In this document: in pieces, positions 1 through 7,164 of the stretch | Position numbering within the stretch: position 1 is the first letter of the stretch | How the letters are laid out: every line of letters starts with the position of its first letter | NCBI RefSeq assembly: GCF_938031315.1 | Contig: NZ_CALHHT010000289.1 | Span: 1 to 11,510 of the forward strand | Source of the DNA: an uncultured Campylobacter sp. | GTDB lineage: Bacteria; Campylobacterota; Campylobacteria; Campylobacterales; Campylobacteraceae | DNA length: 11,510 nucleotides | Direction: 5' to 3' | Notes under the pieces: model-generated | The model's input: the letters and a program-made list of their open reading frames with translations, nothing else | Database searches by the model: none | Told to the model about the DNA's origin: nothing | Translations under genes and position numbers: made by a program

Positions 1-774
1 GGAGTATTAAAAGGCTATGATGTTCCGCTTGAAGGCATAGAAATAGAAGCTGAAATAAAAGAATTCCCGCAAGGGTATAACGGAAATACGTTCTTTTTCC
101 CTGACGATGAAGCCGGCATTTTGCCTCTTATTGTAGGAGACCTAACTGAGTTGAAAAGAGCGGCAAAAGCTCAAATCGCTGCCAATACCGAAGTAGTGCT
201 GCAAGACGCACAAACATACCGCGAAGCTATGCAAAAAGCAGAGACTGAAAGTGAATGGAACAAGATTAGGCAGAGTATAGAAAAGCGCCTGATTGAAGGA
301 CTATCACCCTTTTTATTAGAAAAGGAAAAATATCGTCTTTTTTGGGAATACGCAGATGAGTTTTGCACTCAAAAATATGGTATTGGATGCCGCAAGTGGT
401 TTTCTGGCACCCCAGAGGATAAGGAATGCGTAACATTACATTTTCCATACGGAATAATTGACCTAGAAAAGGAAATCGCAAAAAAAGCCGAATGGGATAG
501 AATTTGCGCATCCTATGAAATCACAAAATTTCGCAAGAAAGTAGAGCCTCGCGGCGGCGAGGACGGTAGGGATGGTTATTATGAATTTGACGTCCTAGAC
601 AAAACCGACGGCAAAACCTATGTCTTTATTTGGCGTGATGTGTTCGATTTCGGAAGCTGGGGCTTTCCTTTCAGAAAGGGGATAGACCAGTTTAAGGAAG
701 AAACCTGGACGGAAAAAGAGCGTGATATATATAAATTTGTCTGCTCGAAATTTCCGGGCGGGATAAGAATGTAA
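1..774 (+). CDS. Hypothetical protein, 3' part (5' end outside window)
   Basis: The reading frame is open from the first base of the window, so this is the C-terminal 257 residues of a longer protein; the TTG at 121 is only an internal leucine codon. I do not recognise the family. The visible part begins with an acidic segment (GVLKGYDVPLEGIEIEAEIK), continues with a charged helical stretch, has three Cys in a short span around 364-429 (FCTQKYGIGC, then KEC) and ends in an aromatic-rich segment (YVFIWRDVFDFGSWGFPF). No signal peptide or membrane helix is visible, so it is probably cytoplasmic. It is the only + strand gene and converges on the long - strand block, with a hairpin 17 bases after its stop. 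It could be the tail of a large DNA-processing protein of the element, but nothing seen proves that. Confidence 0.75.
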   Translation, partial: GVLKGYDVPLEGIEIEAEIKEFPQGYNGNTFFFPDDEAGILPLIVGDLTELKRAAKAQIAANTEVVLQDAQTYREAMQKAETESEWNKIRQSIEKRLIEGLSPFLLEKEKYRLFWEYADEFCTQKYGIGCRKWFSGTPEDKECVTLHFPYGIIDLEKEIAKKAEWDRICASYEITKFRKKVEPRGGEDGRDGYYEFDVLDKTDGKTYVFIWRDVFDFGSWGFPFRKGIDQFKEETWTEKERDIYKFVCSKFPGGIRM

Positions 775-790
775 TGACGCTAAAAGAATA

Positions 791-819
791 TTGATGGGCG
801 GATCATTTTCGTCCATCAA
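791..819 (+). terminator. Hairpin after the + strand gene, possible terminator
   Basis: TTGATGGGCG (791-800) pairs with CGTCCATCAA (810-819), ten pairs with one G-U wobble, around a 9-base loop. It lies 17 bases after the TAA of the + strand gene. The sequence after it is AAAATTT rather than a clean U-run, so termination is plausible but not certain. In the other direction it is followed by TATTCTTTT, so it may work both ways, between converging genes. Confidence 0.5.
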
Positions 820-871
820 AAATTTAAGAGAATTTAAGCAATATGGAAATATAATGCATTTCGTGAAGCGA

Positions 872-1103
872 ACTTATTCCCATCCCACCGGGAATTGAAA
901 CTTGTGTTTTAACGATTTTTCAAAGTTTCGCTTCATTTTATCCCTTAGGGATTTGAAATTATTGCTTTAAAGGTTTCAAAGTCCTGTCTAATTTTATCCT
1001 CTTAGGAATTGAAATCTATACTTTAATATAATCCTTGTAGGATTTGTAAAATTTCTTTCTTGCCAAATCCATTCTTTTTTACTGATGGGGTTTGTAAAGT
1101 TTT
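872..1103 (+). repeat. Diverged hairpin repeats (~57-bp units), CRISPR-like
   Basis: This gene-free stretch holds at least three, perhaps five, diverged copies of one unit. Three 30-base blocks (872-901, 930-959, 986-1015) each contain a short hairpin (TTCCC/GGGAA, ATCCC/GGGAT, TCCT/AGGA) followed by AATTGAAAC, ATTTGAAAT or AATTGAAAT. A fourth (about 1022-1052) has AATCCT-TGT-AGGATT followed by TTGTAAAAT, and a weaker fifth ends near 1103 with GGGTTTGTAAAG. Hairpin plus ATTGAAAC end is the shape of a type I CRISPR repeat. However, the gaps of 28, 26 and about 6 bases are too short for spacers, and the first two resemble each other (both carry TTTCAAAGT). A decayed tandem repeat is therefore at least as likely. 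A TATAAT at 850-855 lies just before the first block. No cas gene is in the window. Confidence 0.6.
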
Positions 1104-1136
1104 AATTTTCGCAGGCTTTGTGCATATCTTCTCTGA

Positions 1137-1631
1137 TTATTTTGCTAAATTCTTTCTTGAATTTTTATTCGTATCGACGTCTCGGTTTTCCTCTACGGAG
1201 CTCTTTGAAATTTCTGCCTTAATCTCTTCAACGGCGGAGTAGTCTTCGACTTGGTTCTGGTAGCTATTAAAGGCCTCCATAAGTGGAGCAACGGAAGCCT
1301 CATAAAATGTTTGTCCTTTGTCATTGATTTGCCATTGATCTGAACCCAATAGTATCCTATCCTCAACATCGATCTGAAAAATTCGAAAACCCATTTTGCT
1401 GACTTTCTCTACATTTTCAGTTATAAATTTATCCATTTCAGCATCTTTCGATACATACATCACTTCCCGATCCGGCAACATACTGTCGGGCCCGTCATCG
1501 CTTACCGTCATTTCATATAGATCGTTCATATTTTCTTCGTTGTAATAAGCCTTTTTCATTAGCCACGTCGGCACCACATCAAAATGCTCATCTATAAAAT
1601 TCTTTATATCGTTATAATATTTCTCATCCAT
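1137..1631 (-). CDS. Hypothetical cytoplasmic protein, 164 residues
   Basis: I do not recognise this family. It is an acidic soluble protein with no signal peptide or membrane segment. The N-terminus (MDEKYYNDIKNFIDEHFD) looks helical, the middle contains a mixed strand/helix region (MGFRIFQIDVEDRILLGSDQW), and the tail is lysine- and asparagine-rich and probably disordered. The ATG at 1631 follows AAAGGA at a 6-base distance, which supports the start. It begins 11 bases after the stop of the ArdC/LtrC-like gene, so the two are almost certainly one transcript and it may be a partner of that protein. It is the last gene of the - strand block; the repeat region follows its stop. Confidence 0.8.
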   Translation of the reverse strand: MDEKYYNDIKNFIDEHFDVVPTWLMKKAYYNEENMNDLYEMTVSDDGPDSMLPDREVMYVSKDAEMDKFITENVEKVSKMGFRIFQIDVEDRILLGSDQWQINDKGQTFYEASVAPLMEAFNSYQNQVEDYSAVEEIKAEISKSSVEENRDVDTNKNSRKNLAK

Positions 1632-1642
1632 AATATATCCTT

Positions 1643-3421
1643 TTATTGTCTTCTAGTTTGTCTATTGGCTTGCTCTTTTGTTTCTTTAAAATCTGGCTCT
1701 TCTTTCTTATCAAAATTGAATTTTTGAAAGTCTTGAGCCGCTTCATCGCTTTCCTGCATAATATCTTTAATATCATCTACCGATGAATAATCCACTATCT
1801 CGCCTTTTTTTAGAGTAGCGTTTATTTCATCTATATCGCTTTTATAATAAGATTGATAAATGCCCGCCATATCATAATGCTCTTGCCCGGGTTTAATTTC
1901 TCCATTTTGCGTTGCAGCCCTTATCGCCATTATGTATTCATAATCGAATTTAGTGCCGAACGTTCTATTCGTCAGATTCGCAAGCTCATCGAAATATACT
2001 CCGTTTAGATTGTCTTTGACACTATAAAACATAGCAAGCGTAGCTACTGCGGCGCTTTCTTTATCGGATCCAGATCTTTCTATTTTGCATGCTTCAAATT
2101 TACTCTTTAACGTCTCGTTTTGTTTATCGACGATTTCGTTCGATAGTTTGTTCACATCCACTTTGTCATTAAACGTCTTGACCGCTTTTGCGACGTCACT
2201 AAATATATCTTTGAGATATACTTCTTTGCATTCCGTATCTCCATTTCTTAGATATATACCTGCGTGTTTTGTAGGCTCGGTCGGAATCCCTAGCTGATTG
2301 GATATTACAAAAGCAAAGCTCTCGGCCTCGCATAGGCGTCTTAGCTTATCAGGTTCTTTTTTAGCAAAAAAATCTTGTTTATTTAAAATTCTATCCCCGG
2401 CTTCATACAGCATGGCCTTAAGTTGCGCGTCTATAGGTATATTGGTATTGACGTGTATTTGGTTTCTACCGTCTTTAAACGTAGAGTAAGAGCTGCCGGA
2501 ATCTCGCAACGGCCTAATGTGTATATCGACGTCTAAAGCTGCCGAAAGCGTATCCTTTACTTTTTCAAGCATTATTCGATCAATATTTAAGCCGGGCATA
2601 CGAGTGTCTTTCCCTTTTTTCATTATGCCTTTTTCGTAAGCGTCCGTTTGATCTACACTATATACTTTACCGCTAAGCTCAAAACGCTTAGCAGCTTTAA
2701 ATTTTCCATTCTCATCTCTTGCGGGTATTCTCTTACCATTGTCATCTAACTTATAAACACGCTTTGTGCTACCGTCTTCTCTTTTGATCATTTCTAGTTC
2801 GTATAACGGCACGTCCTTCGGCACTAATACGTAAATCGGATCGTCTTTGACGGATACTGACATTTCGTTCCAATCTTTCTCAGATTTTATGACTTCTGAA
2901 AATTCTAAGCCACGATCTTTTAGTTGCGATGCTATAAGCATTAGGTTACTGGCCGAGTATTGATGTAGCGAACCAAAATGCCGGATAAACTCGTCATAAT
3001 CTTCAAGAGCTTTATCTTGTGTTTTCGGATCTTTAAGCTTTTTTTCCAAATCCTCAAATTTGGCAGCAGCGCTATCTTTAATCTCTACTTGCTCTTTGGC
3101 CGGTTTATTGTCTGCCTGCTTATTCTCTTTAGCAGCTTCCGGTTGTCGCTCTTTTTGCTGGCGTTTGTCTTCTTGTTGGATTTTAAGATACTTACTTGCA
3201 GAATATAAATATCCCATTAGATTTTGTGCTTTAAGACCTTTTTGAAGGCTATCGGCGAATTTGTCTTGAGCTTCTTTTGATTGTGTCTTGATGAACTCAA
3301 AAATTTGGCCTACGGTGTATACCTCTTTAGCCCCGTTTTCGCGATTGAATGTGAATCTATCGTTTAGGTTGATTTGCTGCTCTATAGTGAAGTCGTCGAG
3401 CCATTCTGAGAAATTTTGCAT
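1643..3421 (-). CDS. ArdC/LtrC-like protein with degenerate zincin site
   Basis: 592 residues, soluble. Residues 1-85 form a helical N-terminal region, 86-118 a Lys/Glu/Gln-rich linker, and about 120-385 resemble the ArdC N-terminal (ssDNA-binding) plus metallopeptidase-like region of conjugative-element proteins such as ArdC and LtrC. The cues are HQYSASNLMLIASQ (153-166), a Trp-containing turn and IYVLVPKDVP (196-205), then a helix ending in CEAESFAFVISNQLGI (364-379). In intact relatives the first zinc helix carries HExxH; here it reads YEAGD (339-343), so catalysis is unlikely although the second acidic helix (EAES) remains. ArdC-type proteins protect incoming plasmid DNA in the recipient; that role here is inference. 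The ATG at 3421 is chosen because AAGGAG lies 7 bases upstream (3429-3434). The frame extends to a TTG at 3454, but that codon overlaps the -10 box. The gene has its own promoter and inverted repeat and is followed by the 164-residue gene. Confidence 0.75.
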   Translation of the reverse strand: MQNFSEWLDDFTIEQQINLNDRFTFNRENGAKEVYTVGQIFEFIKTQSKEAQDKFADSLQKGLKAQNLMGYLYSASKYLKIQQEDKRQQKERQPEAAKENKQADNKPAKEQVEIKDSAAAKFEDLEKKLKDPKTQDKALEDYDEFIRHFGSLHQYSASNLMLIASQLKDRGLEFSEVIKSEKDWNEMSVSVKDDPIYVLVPKDVPLYELEMIKREDGSTKRVYKLDDNGKRIPARDENGKFKAAKRFELSGKVYSVDQTDAYEKGIMKKGKDTRMPGLNIDRIMLEKVKDTLSAALDVDIHIRPLRDSGSSYSTFKDGRNQIHVNTNIPIDAQLKAMLYEAGDRILNKQDFFAKKEPDKLRRLCEAESFAFVISNQLGIPTEPTKHAGIYLRNGDTECKEVYLKDIFSDVAKAVKTFNDKVDVNKLSNEIVDKQNETLKSKFEACKIERSGSDKESAAVATLAMFYSVKDNLNGVYFDELANLTNRTFGTKFDYEYIMAIRAATQNGEIKPGQEHYDMAGIYQSYYKSDIDEINATLKKGEIVDYSSVDDIKDIMQESDEAAQDFQKFNFDKKEEPDFKETKEQANRQTRRQ

Positions 3422-3448
3422 TTTGCCACTCCTTGAAAAATATTTTAG

Positions 3449-3462
3449 TGGCAATTATACCA
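3449..3462 (-). promoter_or_regulatory. Extended -10 promoter for the ArdC/LtrC-like gene
   Basis: On the - strand TGGTATAATTGCCA gives an extended -10 (TGG plus TATAAT, box at 3454-3459) 33 bases before the chosen ATG at 3421. That leaves a short leader carrying AAGGAG. The 14-mer is a near-palindrome (TGGTA-TAAT-TGCCA) and differs at one base from the sequence over the -10 box at 9924-9937. Confidence 0.75.
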
Positions 3463-3489
3463 AAAGTTATGAGAAAATACATAACTTTT
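3462..3489. promoter_or_regulatory. Perfect 10-bp inverted repeat over the -35 region
   Basis: AAAAGTTATG (3462-3471) and CATAACTTTT (3480-3489) are exact reverse complements with an 8-base gap. The repeat abuts the -10 element and covers the expected -35 region, so an operator is the simplest reading. It also lies 18 bases after the stop of the helix-turn-helix gene, so a weak AT-rich terminator for that gene is an alternative. Confidence 0.6.
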
Positions 3490-3507
3490 AAATAAAATTA
3501 TATATTT

Positions 3508-3786
3508 TTATATAATTTTATTCGTTATATCTTTTGAAATTTCTATAGCTTTTTTCAAAATCTCTAATTCTTTGGATAGGTTTTCAATCTTTTGTTCTTT
3601 TTCGTGAATCTGTCGAAGCAATTTTATAATGTTAACATATAAAATCGGCATTTCTGCTTTAGAGCTATATGCAAAAAAAGTTCGTCGTTTGATATTGGCC
3701 AAATCACAAAATTCAGACAAGTCAACTCCCAACTCGTCAAGCGCCCGTATGAAGTCTTGTCTCTTCATCATATTTTGTTTTTTCAT
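3508..3786 (-). CDS. Small helix-turn-helix DNA-binding regulator
   Basis: 92 residues. Residues about 10-46 look like a Cro/CI-type helix-turn-helix: a first helix (DFIRALDEL), then LSEFCDLANI, a turn, and a recognition helix KRRTFFAYSS. Residues 57-85 (HEKEQKIENLSKELEILKKA) form a heptad-like coiled coil suited to dimerisation. This combination is common in small plasmid and phage regulators; the exact family is not identified. The start overlaps the stop of the upstream gene as ATGA, so translation is coupled; ATGs at residues 6 and 7 are possible alternative starts. Its position just before a promoter with a perfect inverted repeat suggests that it controls the next operon, perhaps also the similar promoter at 9924-9937. 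That link is inference. Confidence 0.65.
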   Translation of the reverse strand: MKKQNMMKRQDFIRALDELGVDLSEFCDLANIKRRTFFAYSSKAEMPILYVNIIKLLRQIHEKEQKIENLSKELEILKKAIEISKDITNKII

Positions 3787-4073
3787 TGTATATTATTGAT
3801 CTCTTCCAAATAAAATATGATATTGCGTTTTTGCTCTGCCTCTAGCATATAAGCCTTAAGAAGCTTTGCAAGCTCTTCGTTTTGCTTTTTAATATCCGCA
3901 ATATTCTTTTCTACAGCAGGTATTAAATTTCCCTCAATCTCTGCTGTAGCACTATCTATAGTAGCCGAAATTTGACTCCTTGAGCCCACAAAACCGTTAA
4001 CAATATCGATAGTGCACACACACGCTACGGCAGCAGCCGAAAAAAGACATAAACACAAAACTATCTTTTTCAT
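3783..4073 (-). CDS. Small exported coiled-coil protein, possible lipoprotein
   Basis: 96 residues, family not recognised. Residues 1-20 are a hydrophobic export signal with a Lys-Lys start. A-V-A-C at 15-18 fits a relaxed lipobox, so it may be lipidated at Cys18, though a plain membrane anchor is equally possible. Residues about 36-85 are a polar, helical, coiled-coil-like region (IPAVEKNIADIKKQNEELAKLL). The ATG overlaps the preceding gene's stop and its own stop overlaps the regulator's start (both ATGA). Its form and position, next to another exported coiled-coil protein and the hydrolase gene, suit a periplasmic accessory of the transfer machine. No function is shown. Confidence 0.75.
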   Translation of the reverse strand: MKKIVLCLCLFSAAAVACVCTIDIVNGFVGSRSQISATIDSATAEIEGNLIPAVEKNIADIKKQNEELAKLLKAYMLEAEQKRNIIFYLEEINNIQ

Positions 4074-4387
4074 CTCGTCGCCTCATTATCGAGAAGTAAT
4101 TTTAGCTTTTTAAAGTTAAAATTAATATTTTCTTGCTCTAGAGTTCCATTTTTGAGCAACTCGCTTTGATTCTCCAGTAATCTTCGTTTCGTCTCGCAGT
4201 TCTTCGCAATCTCCTCTGCTTGAGCTAAGATACGATCATAGTTTCGCAGGATCTGGCTATTTAATGCTCTGATCTTTGCATCGTATTCGGCGAAAGCTTG
4301 AGCTATACCGTCTTGAGCGCTACTGCTCCATATCGCACCAAAGCCTAAATTTACAAATAGTAGGATGCTTAACAGTATTTTTTTCAA
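4070..4387 (-). CDS. Small periplasmic coiled-coil protein (TTG start)
   Basis: 105 residues, family not recognised. Residues 1-17 form a signal peptide (Lys-Lys, then a Leu/Phe-rich core, with likely cleavage at GFG-A). The mature part is mostly helical with heptad-like spacing (AEYDAKIRALNSQILRNYDR) and one Cys at 64. The start is TTG at 4387: AAGGAG sits 6 bases upstream and no ATG gives a signal peptide. It begins 11 bases after the zinc-ribbon gene's stop and its own stop overlaps the next ATG. It resembles the small periplasmic helical proteins often found in type IV secretion operons, but no named homolog can be assigned from sequence alone. Confidence 0.75.
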   Translation of the reverse strand: MKKILLSILLFVNLGFGAIWSSSAQDGIAQAFAEYDAKIRALNSQILRNYDRILAQAEEIAKNCETKRRLLENQSELLKNGTLEQENINFNFKKLKLLLDNEATR

Positions 4388-4398
4388 ATTTTACTCCT

Positions 4399-4614
4399 TT
4401 AAATTTGAAAATTCTCCGGGTACTTCGGCTCAAGCGGTCGATAGTTTTGATCCGCTTTTTTGCCGCATTTATCGCACGTCATTTCAGGGATAACGTTGTG
4501 ATGAAAATTTTTATCGTCATATCCCTTTTTTTCGACTTTAAAGCCACAATGTTCACACTCGAAAATAGCTACGAAATCGCGCCTATATTGGCTTAGTATT
4601 TTGAAAATTCTCAT
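4399..4614 (-). CDS. Small zinc-ribbon protein
   Basis: 71 residues, cytoplasmic. Two CxxC pairs (C20-x-x-C23 and C47-x-x-C50), 23 residues apart and each followed by a glycine, form a typical zinc ribbon. Between them lies a conserved-looking YDDKNFHHNVIPEM segment; the tail is Pro/Tyr-rich. Zinc ribbons of this size usually bind nucleic acid or a protein partner; which applies here cannot be told. The ATG overlaps the stop of the muramidase-like gene (ATGA), so it belongs to the same operon, between two groups of exported proteins. Confidence 0.75.
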   Translation of the reverse strand: MRIFKILSQYRRDFVAIFECEHCGFKVEKKGYDDKNFHHNVIPEMTCDKCGKKADQNYRPLEPKYPENFQI

Positions 4615-5694
4615 TTCCCAAATCCCCTTGTAGCGTCTTTCGAATTTATGATGTCTTGTAGAGAATTGATCATATTTTGATTATATTGAATTTCCCTTTC
4701 TATCGTGCCTTGAAGCTGTAAAATTTTCTGCCCGGTCTCTAAAATATCCTTTGATTGAAGCTCTAAATTTTGATGTGCGGTATTGATCTTTGAGACGATC
4801 TCTTCGATCTTCGAAAAGGTTTCCGTATCGAGCTTTTCAAATTGCGCCAAAGACTTATTTCCGAGTTGTGCACCCAATCCCCAATCTATGCAGCCGCCGC
4901 AAGCTCCGCCCGGATTCGGGCCGACGTTTATATCTTTGTATCCGCCCGGGTTGTCCGGTTTTGTTTGGTTATTGCCGCCGTTTTGCTTCTCGGCTTCTTT
5001 TGCCTCTTTGTCTTTATTGACTTCTTTCTCCGGGTTGCACGTACCTGATTGTAATTGCTCCCGGCTGACCTTCAGAGCCTCTATAAGCGTCTCATAGCAT
5101 ATTGTAGAGGAGTCCGTGCCGTTTTCTGAGTAGTAGCTCGTATTGCAATTTGATGTGGCAACACCGCCTCGATATAGCGTCGTTCCCTTTTTAACGGGCA
5201 TACTCGCCCATTCCTGTGCGGCCTGCAGGGCTGCCTTATCTATATCGCCCGCGCCATAAAAATAGCTATGCAGCGCGCTCCTCTTGTATTTTGTGAGATA
5301 CTCGTCAAATATACGATCCTGAAGCTCTTTGTTGTAAATTTCAAGCGGATTAAGACTCAAATACTTGATCGATTCATTTAATACCGGAGCTTTTGTCGTA
5401 TTGACAATCTGGTATGCGCCTTACGGCATACATGGTTCCTTGCTTTTGCTCCTCGACTATGGCCGCGAGCGTCATATTGGTCAAATTTTTGCCGTCTCCG
5501 CTAACATGGCTTACTAGATACCTCTTTCCGGAAGAATTCGTTTTATATTCATTCCAAGCGCCATAATGACCGCCGGATTCTTTCTGTCGAATGAGATTTC
5601 CAAAAGGAGTGCGCGATACTTTACACGTTTCTTCCGCAAGGCATACGGAAGAAAACAGCAGCAAAGAGGCTAGCAAACATTTTTTAAAGCTCAT
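4611..5694 (-). pseudogene. Secreted muramidase-like protein, broken by one-base frameshift
   Basis: Two adjacent frames (5694 to 5374 and about 5420 to 4611) make one protein if one A of GTAAGG (5421-5422) is skipped. The joined product is 360 residues: signal peptide 1-20 (cleavage CLA-EE), a lysozyme-like fold about 30-205, a Gly/Pro/Asn linker 219-261, a GGACGGC motif, and a coiled coil 286-351. The fold shows a likely catalytic Glu39 in QKESGGHYGAWN, then MYAV-GAYQIVNTT across the junction, QDRIFDEYL (125-133) and AAQEWASMPV (158-167), as in phage-type muramidases. The second frame has no credible start (TTG, no ribosome site). In type IV secretion this would be the VirB1-like role of opening peptidoglycan, an inference. 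As written, translation stops at residue 106 with the Glu but without the second half of the fold. A sequencing error or +1 ribosomal slip at GTA-AGG would give the full protein. Both outer ends overlap neighbours as ATGA. Confidence 0.75.
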
Positions 5695-6194
5695 CTGCCC
5701 TCCAAAATCCGGATAATCTCCTTATCCGCTCCGCTACTTTTTGCATACGCAAGTAAAGAATTCCACTGATGACCCCTACCGTCCTCGATCGGCTCGTTAA
5801 ATTTGAAATCGGTTTGTTTTAACAATTTTAGACATTTCACAGCCTTATGATTTACTATATCGACGGCAAAATTATACATGTTATTTAAGCTGCTAAAATT
5901 CGTAAGATCCATATTTAATTTCTTCATTACTTCAAGCATCCCCGCAAATCCCTCCGCATCGTCCGCAGCTATAACGGCCGAAAAGGCTTCGGGAAGCGTC
6001 GACCACGCAAAATCCTTACTCATCTCTGCCGCTTCCGCGGCGCTACCAGCCGATTTGATGCTTTCTTCCATATTGCGGATCTCAACGAGATGCTTTTGGA
6101 AAATAGGCGAATTTGATTTGATACCGTCAAGTTTGCCGGCTCCGGCTACGCTCAAGACTATGGCGCACGTCGCCAAAACATTTAAAATTTTCAT
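5691..6194 (-). CDS. Secreted ankyrin-like repeat protein
   Basis: 167 residues. Residues 1-19 are a signal peptide (cleavage near AGA-G). The C-terminal two thirds have the helix-turn-helix rhythm of ankyrin repeats: about 72-103 (AADDAEGFAGMLEVMKKLN), 105-139 (AVDIVNHKAVKCLKLLKQTD) and 144-166 (NSLLAYAKSSGADKEIIRIL). The fit is loose, so I call it ankyrin-like only. Ankyrin repeats bind proteins, so a periplasmic binding or immunity role is possible; nothing shows which. The ATG has AAGGAG 5 bases upstream. Its stop overlaps the start of the muramidase-like gene; a periplasmic partner controlling that hydrolase would fit, as inference. Confidence 0.7.
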   Translation of the reverse strand: MKILNVLATCAIVLSVAGAGKLDGIKSNSPIFQKHLVEIRNMEESIKSAGSAAEAAEMSKDFAWSTLPEAFSAVIAADDAEGFAGMLEVMKKLNMDLTNFSSLNNMYNFAVDIVNHKAVKCLKLLKQTDFKFNEPIEDGRGHQWNSLLAYAKSSGADKEIIRILEGR

Positions 6195-6216
6195 CTTTTC
6201 TCCTTATAATGAATTT

Positions 6217-6789
6217 TTAAACCAACATATCGGTAAGTTGCTCTTTGAGCTCGAATAGCTCGCTATTGTCTTTAGGCTCTTTTGTCTCATAGCCGGCTTT
6301 GATAAGTCGGTCGGCTTTCATCTCCTTATATTTATCTTTTGCTATCATTTCTATTGCTTTGATAGTATCTTGATCGAGCAGCGAAGCATCTGCCAACACA
6401 TCCTTAAAATAGCCCTTATAAGCATCCAGCTCGTCTAGCACCGGCGGCAGCATACTAATTAGGTCTTCAGATACGGCGTCCTCGTCCTCTAAAGCCTGTT
6501 TGTAGTCCTCCATTTCACTCACCAGCAGTTCGAATTTATTACCGCGCTTACTAGGCGCACGTTTATAAATATCGTTTATCGCGGCCATAACCAAAGGCCA
6601 CTTTACCCTGCTTGCTTGAACTTCGCCCTGCTTATTTTTAAGATCGCAACTATCGGCTATCTCAAATTTGATCTTTTCGCTAAGATCCTTGAGGCGAATC
6701 TCCAAATCCGCTTTTTCCCCATAAAGCCTTGTTAGACGTTTAAGCAGGTCTTTTGCCTGCTCGATCTGATCGTTATTTAAATTTTCCAT
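6217..6789 (-). CDS. Hypothetical cytoplasmic helical protein, 190 residues
   Basis: I do not recognise this family. It is soluble, charged and almost entirely helical: a coiled-coil-like N-terminus (residues 5-45), a basic patch around KRAPSKRGNKFE (76-87), an acidic stretch (EDEDAVSEDL) and a Lys/Glu-rich C-terminus. No signal peptide is present. AAGGAG lies 6 bases before the ATG. It stands between a two-helix membrane protein and a secreted protein, with gaps of 11 and 22 bases, so it is cotranscribed with them. A cytoplasmic partner or adaptor of the membrane protein is possible but unproven. Confidence 0.75.
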   Translation of the reverse strand: MENLNNDQIEQAKDLLKRLTRLYGEKADLEIRLKDLSEKIKFEIADSCDLKNKQGEVQASRVKWPLVMAAINDIYKRAPSKRGNKFELLVSEMEDYKQALEDEDAVSEDLISMLPPVLDELDAYKGYFKDVLADASLLDQDTIKAIEMIAKDKYKEMKADRLIKAGYETKEPKDNSELFELKEQLTDMLV

Positions 6790-6800
6790 CGGAACTCCTT

Positions 6801-7163
6801 TTAAAAATTTTCATCTTCTTGTTTTGTTAATTTGATTGCTGAATTCGACGTTAGATTTTCTCTAAGCTTCTTATCGGTTTTAGCACTTAGCTCTGACAGA
6901 AATTTCAGCATAAAACTATCAAAGTGCCTTCCGTCTCTGGTAAGATTGAACACGAATTTGTAATATATCGTGATAGTGGCCATATAGATTAGAGCGGTGA
7001 AATCAAACGCAAGACCGCTCTTGTGAATCAGATAGAATATCAATAGTGCAAGTATATTAAAACCCGTGCAAACAAGATACACTACACCCAATTTCAGCCG
7101 GTACTGCTCTTTATAGATTACATTGAGTATTCGTTTTTTACGTAGTTCGTCATCTTCTTGCAT
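6801..7163 (-). CDS. Small inner-membrane protein, two membrane helices
   Basis: 120 residues from the ATG at 7163. A basic cytoplasmic N-terminus (ELRKKR) is followed by two membrane helices at about 25-46 (LGVVYLVCTGFNILALLIFYLI) and 52-73, then a polar C-terminal helix and a Lys/Thr-rich tail; both ends should be cytoplasmic. The start is set by AAGGA 8 bases before this ATG and by the upstream stop (TAG 7165-7167) one base before it. The frame extends to a GTG at 7184, but that start would overlap the upstream gene and has a poorer context. The family is not recognised; small two-helix proteins are usual in conjugation operons. Confidence 0.75.
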   Translation of the reverse strand: MQEDDELRKKRILNVIYKEQYRLKLGVVYLVCTGFNILALLIFYLIHKSGLAFDFTALIYMATITIYYKFVFNLTRDGRHFDSFMLKFLSELSAKTDKKLRENLTSNSAIKLTKQEDENF

Positions 7164-7164
7164 G

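Noticed and set aside
872..1052. A functional CRISPR array
   Set aside because: Repeats are too diverged, gaps are 28, 26 and about 6 bases, the first two gaps resemble each other, and no cas gene is present; kept as a repeat with CRISPR-like form.
2085..2489. Two + strand reading frames (2085-2297 and 2298-2489)
   Set aside because: They lie inside the ArdC/LtrC-like gene on the opposite strand, have no ribosome sites and show no domain.
3422..3454. TTG start at 3454 for the ArdC/LtrC-like gene
   Set aside because: The codon overlaps the -10 box and lacks a ribosome site; the ATG at 3421 has AAGGAG at the right distance.
4783..5097. + strand reading frames opposite the muramidase-like gene
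   Set aside because: Three overlapping frames in different phases reflect the composition of the opposite strand gene; none has a start signal or recognisable fold.
5374..5694. A complete stand-alone 106-residue secreted protein
   Set aside because: Its last 15 residues come from the wrong frame; the other frame continues the muramidase-like fold without a break, so the pair is treated as one frameshifted gene.
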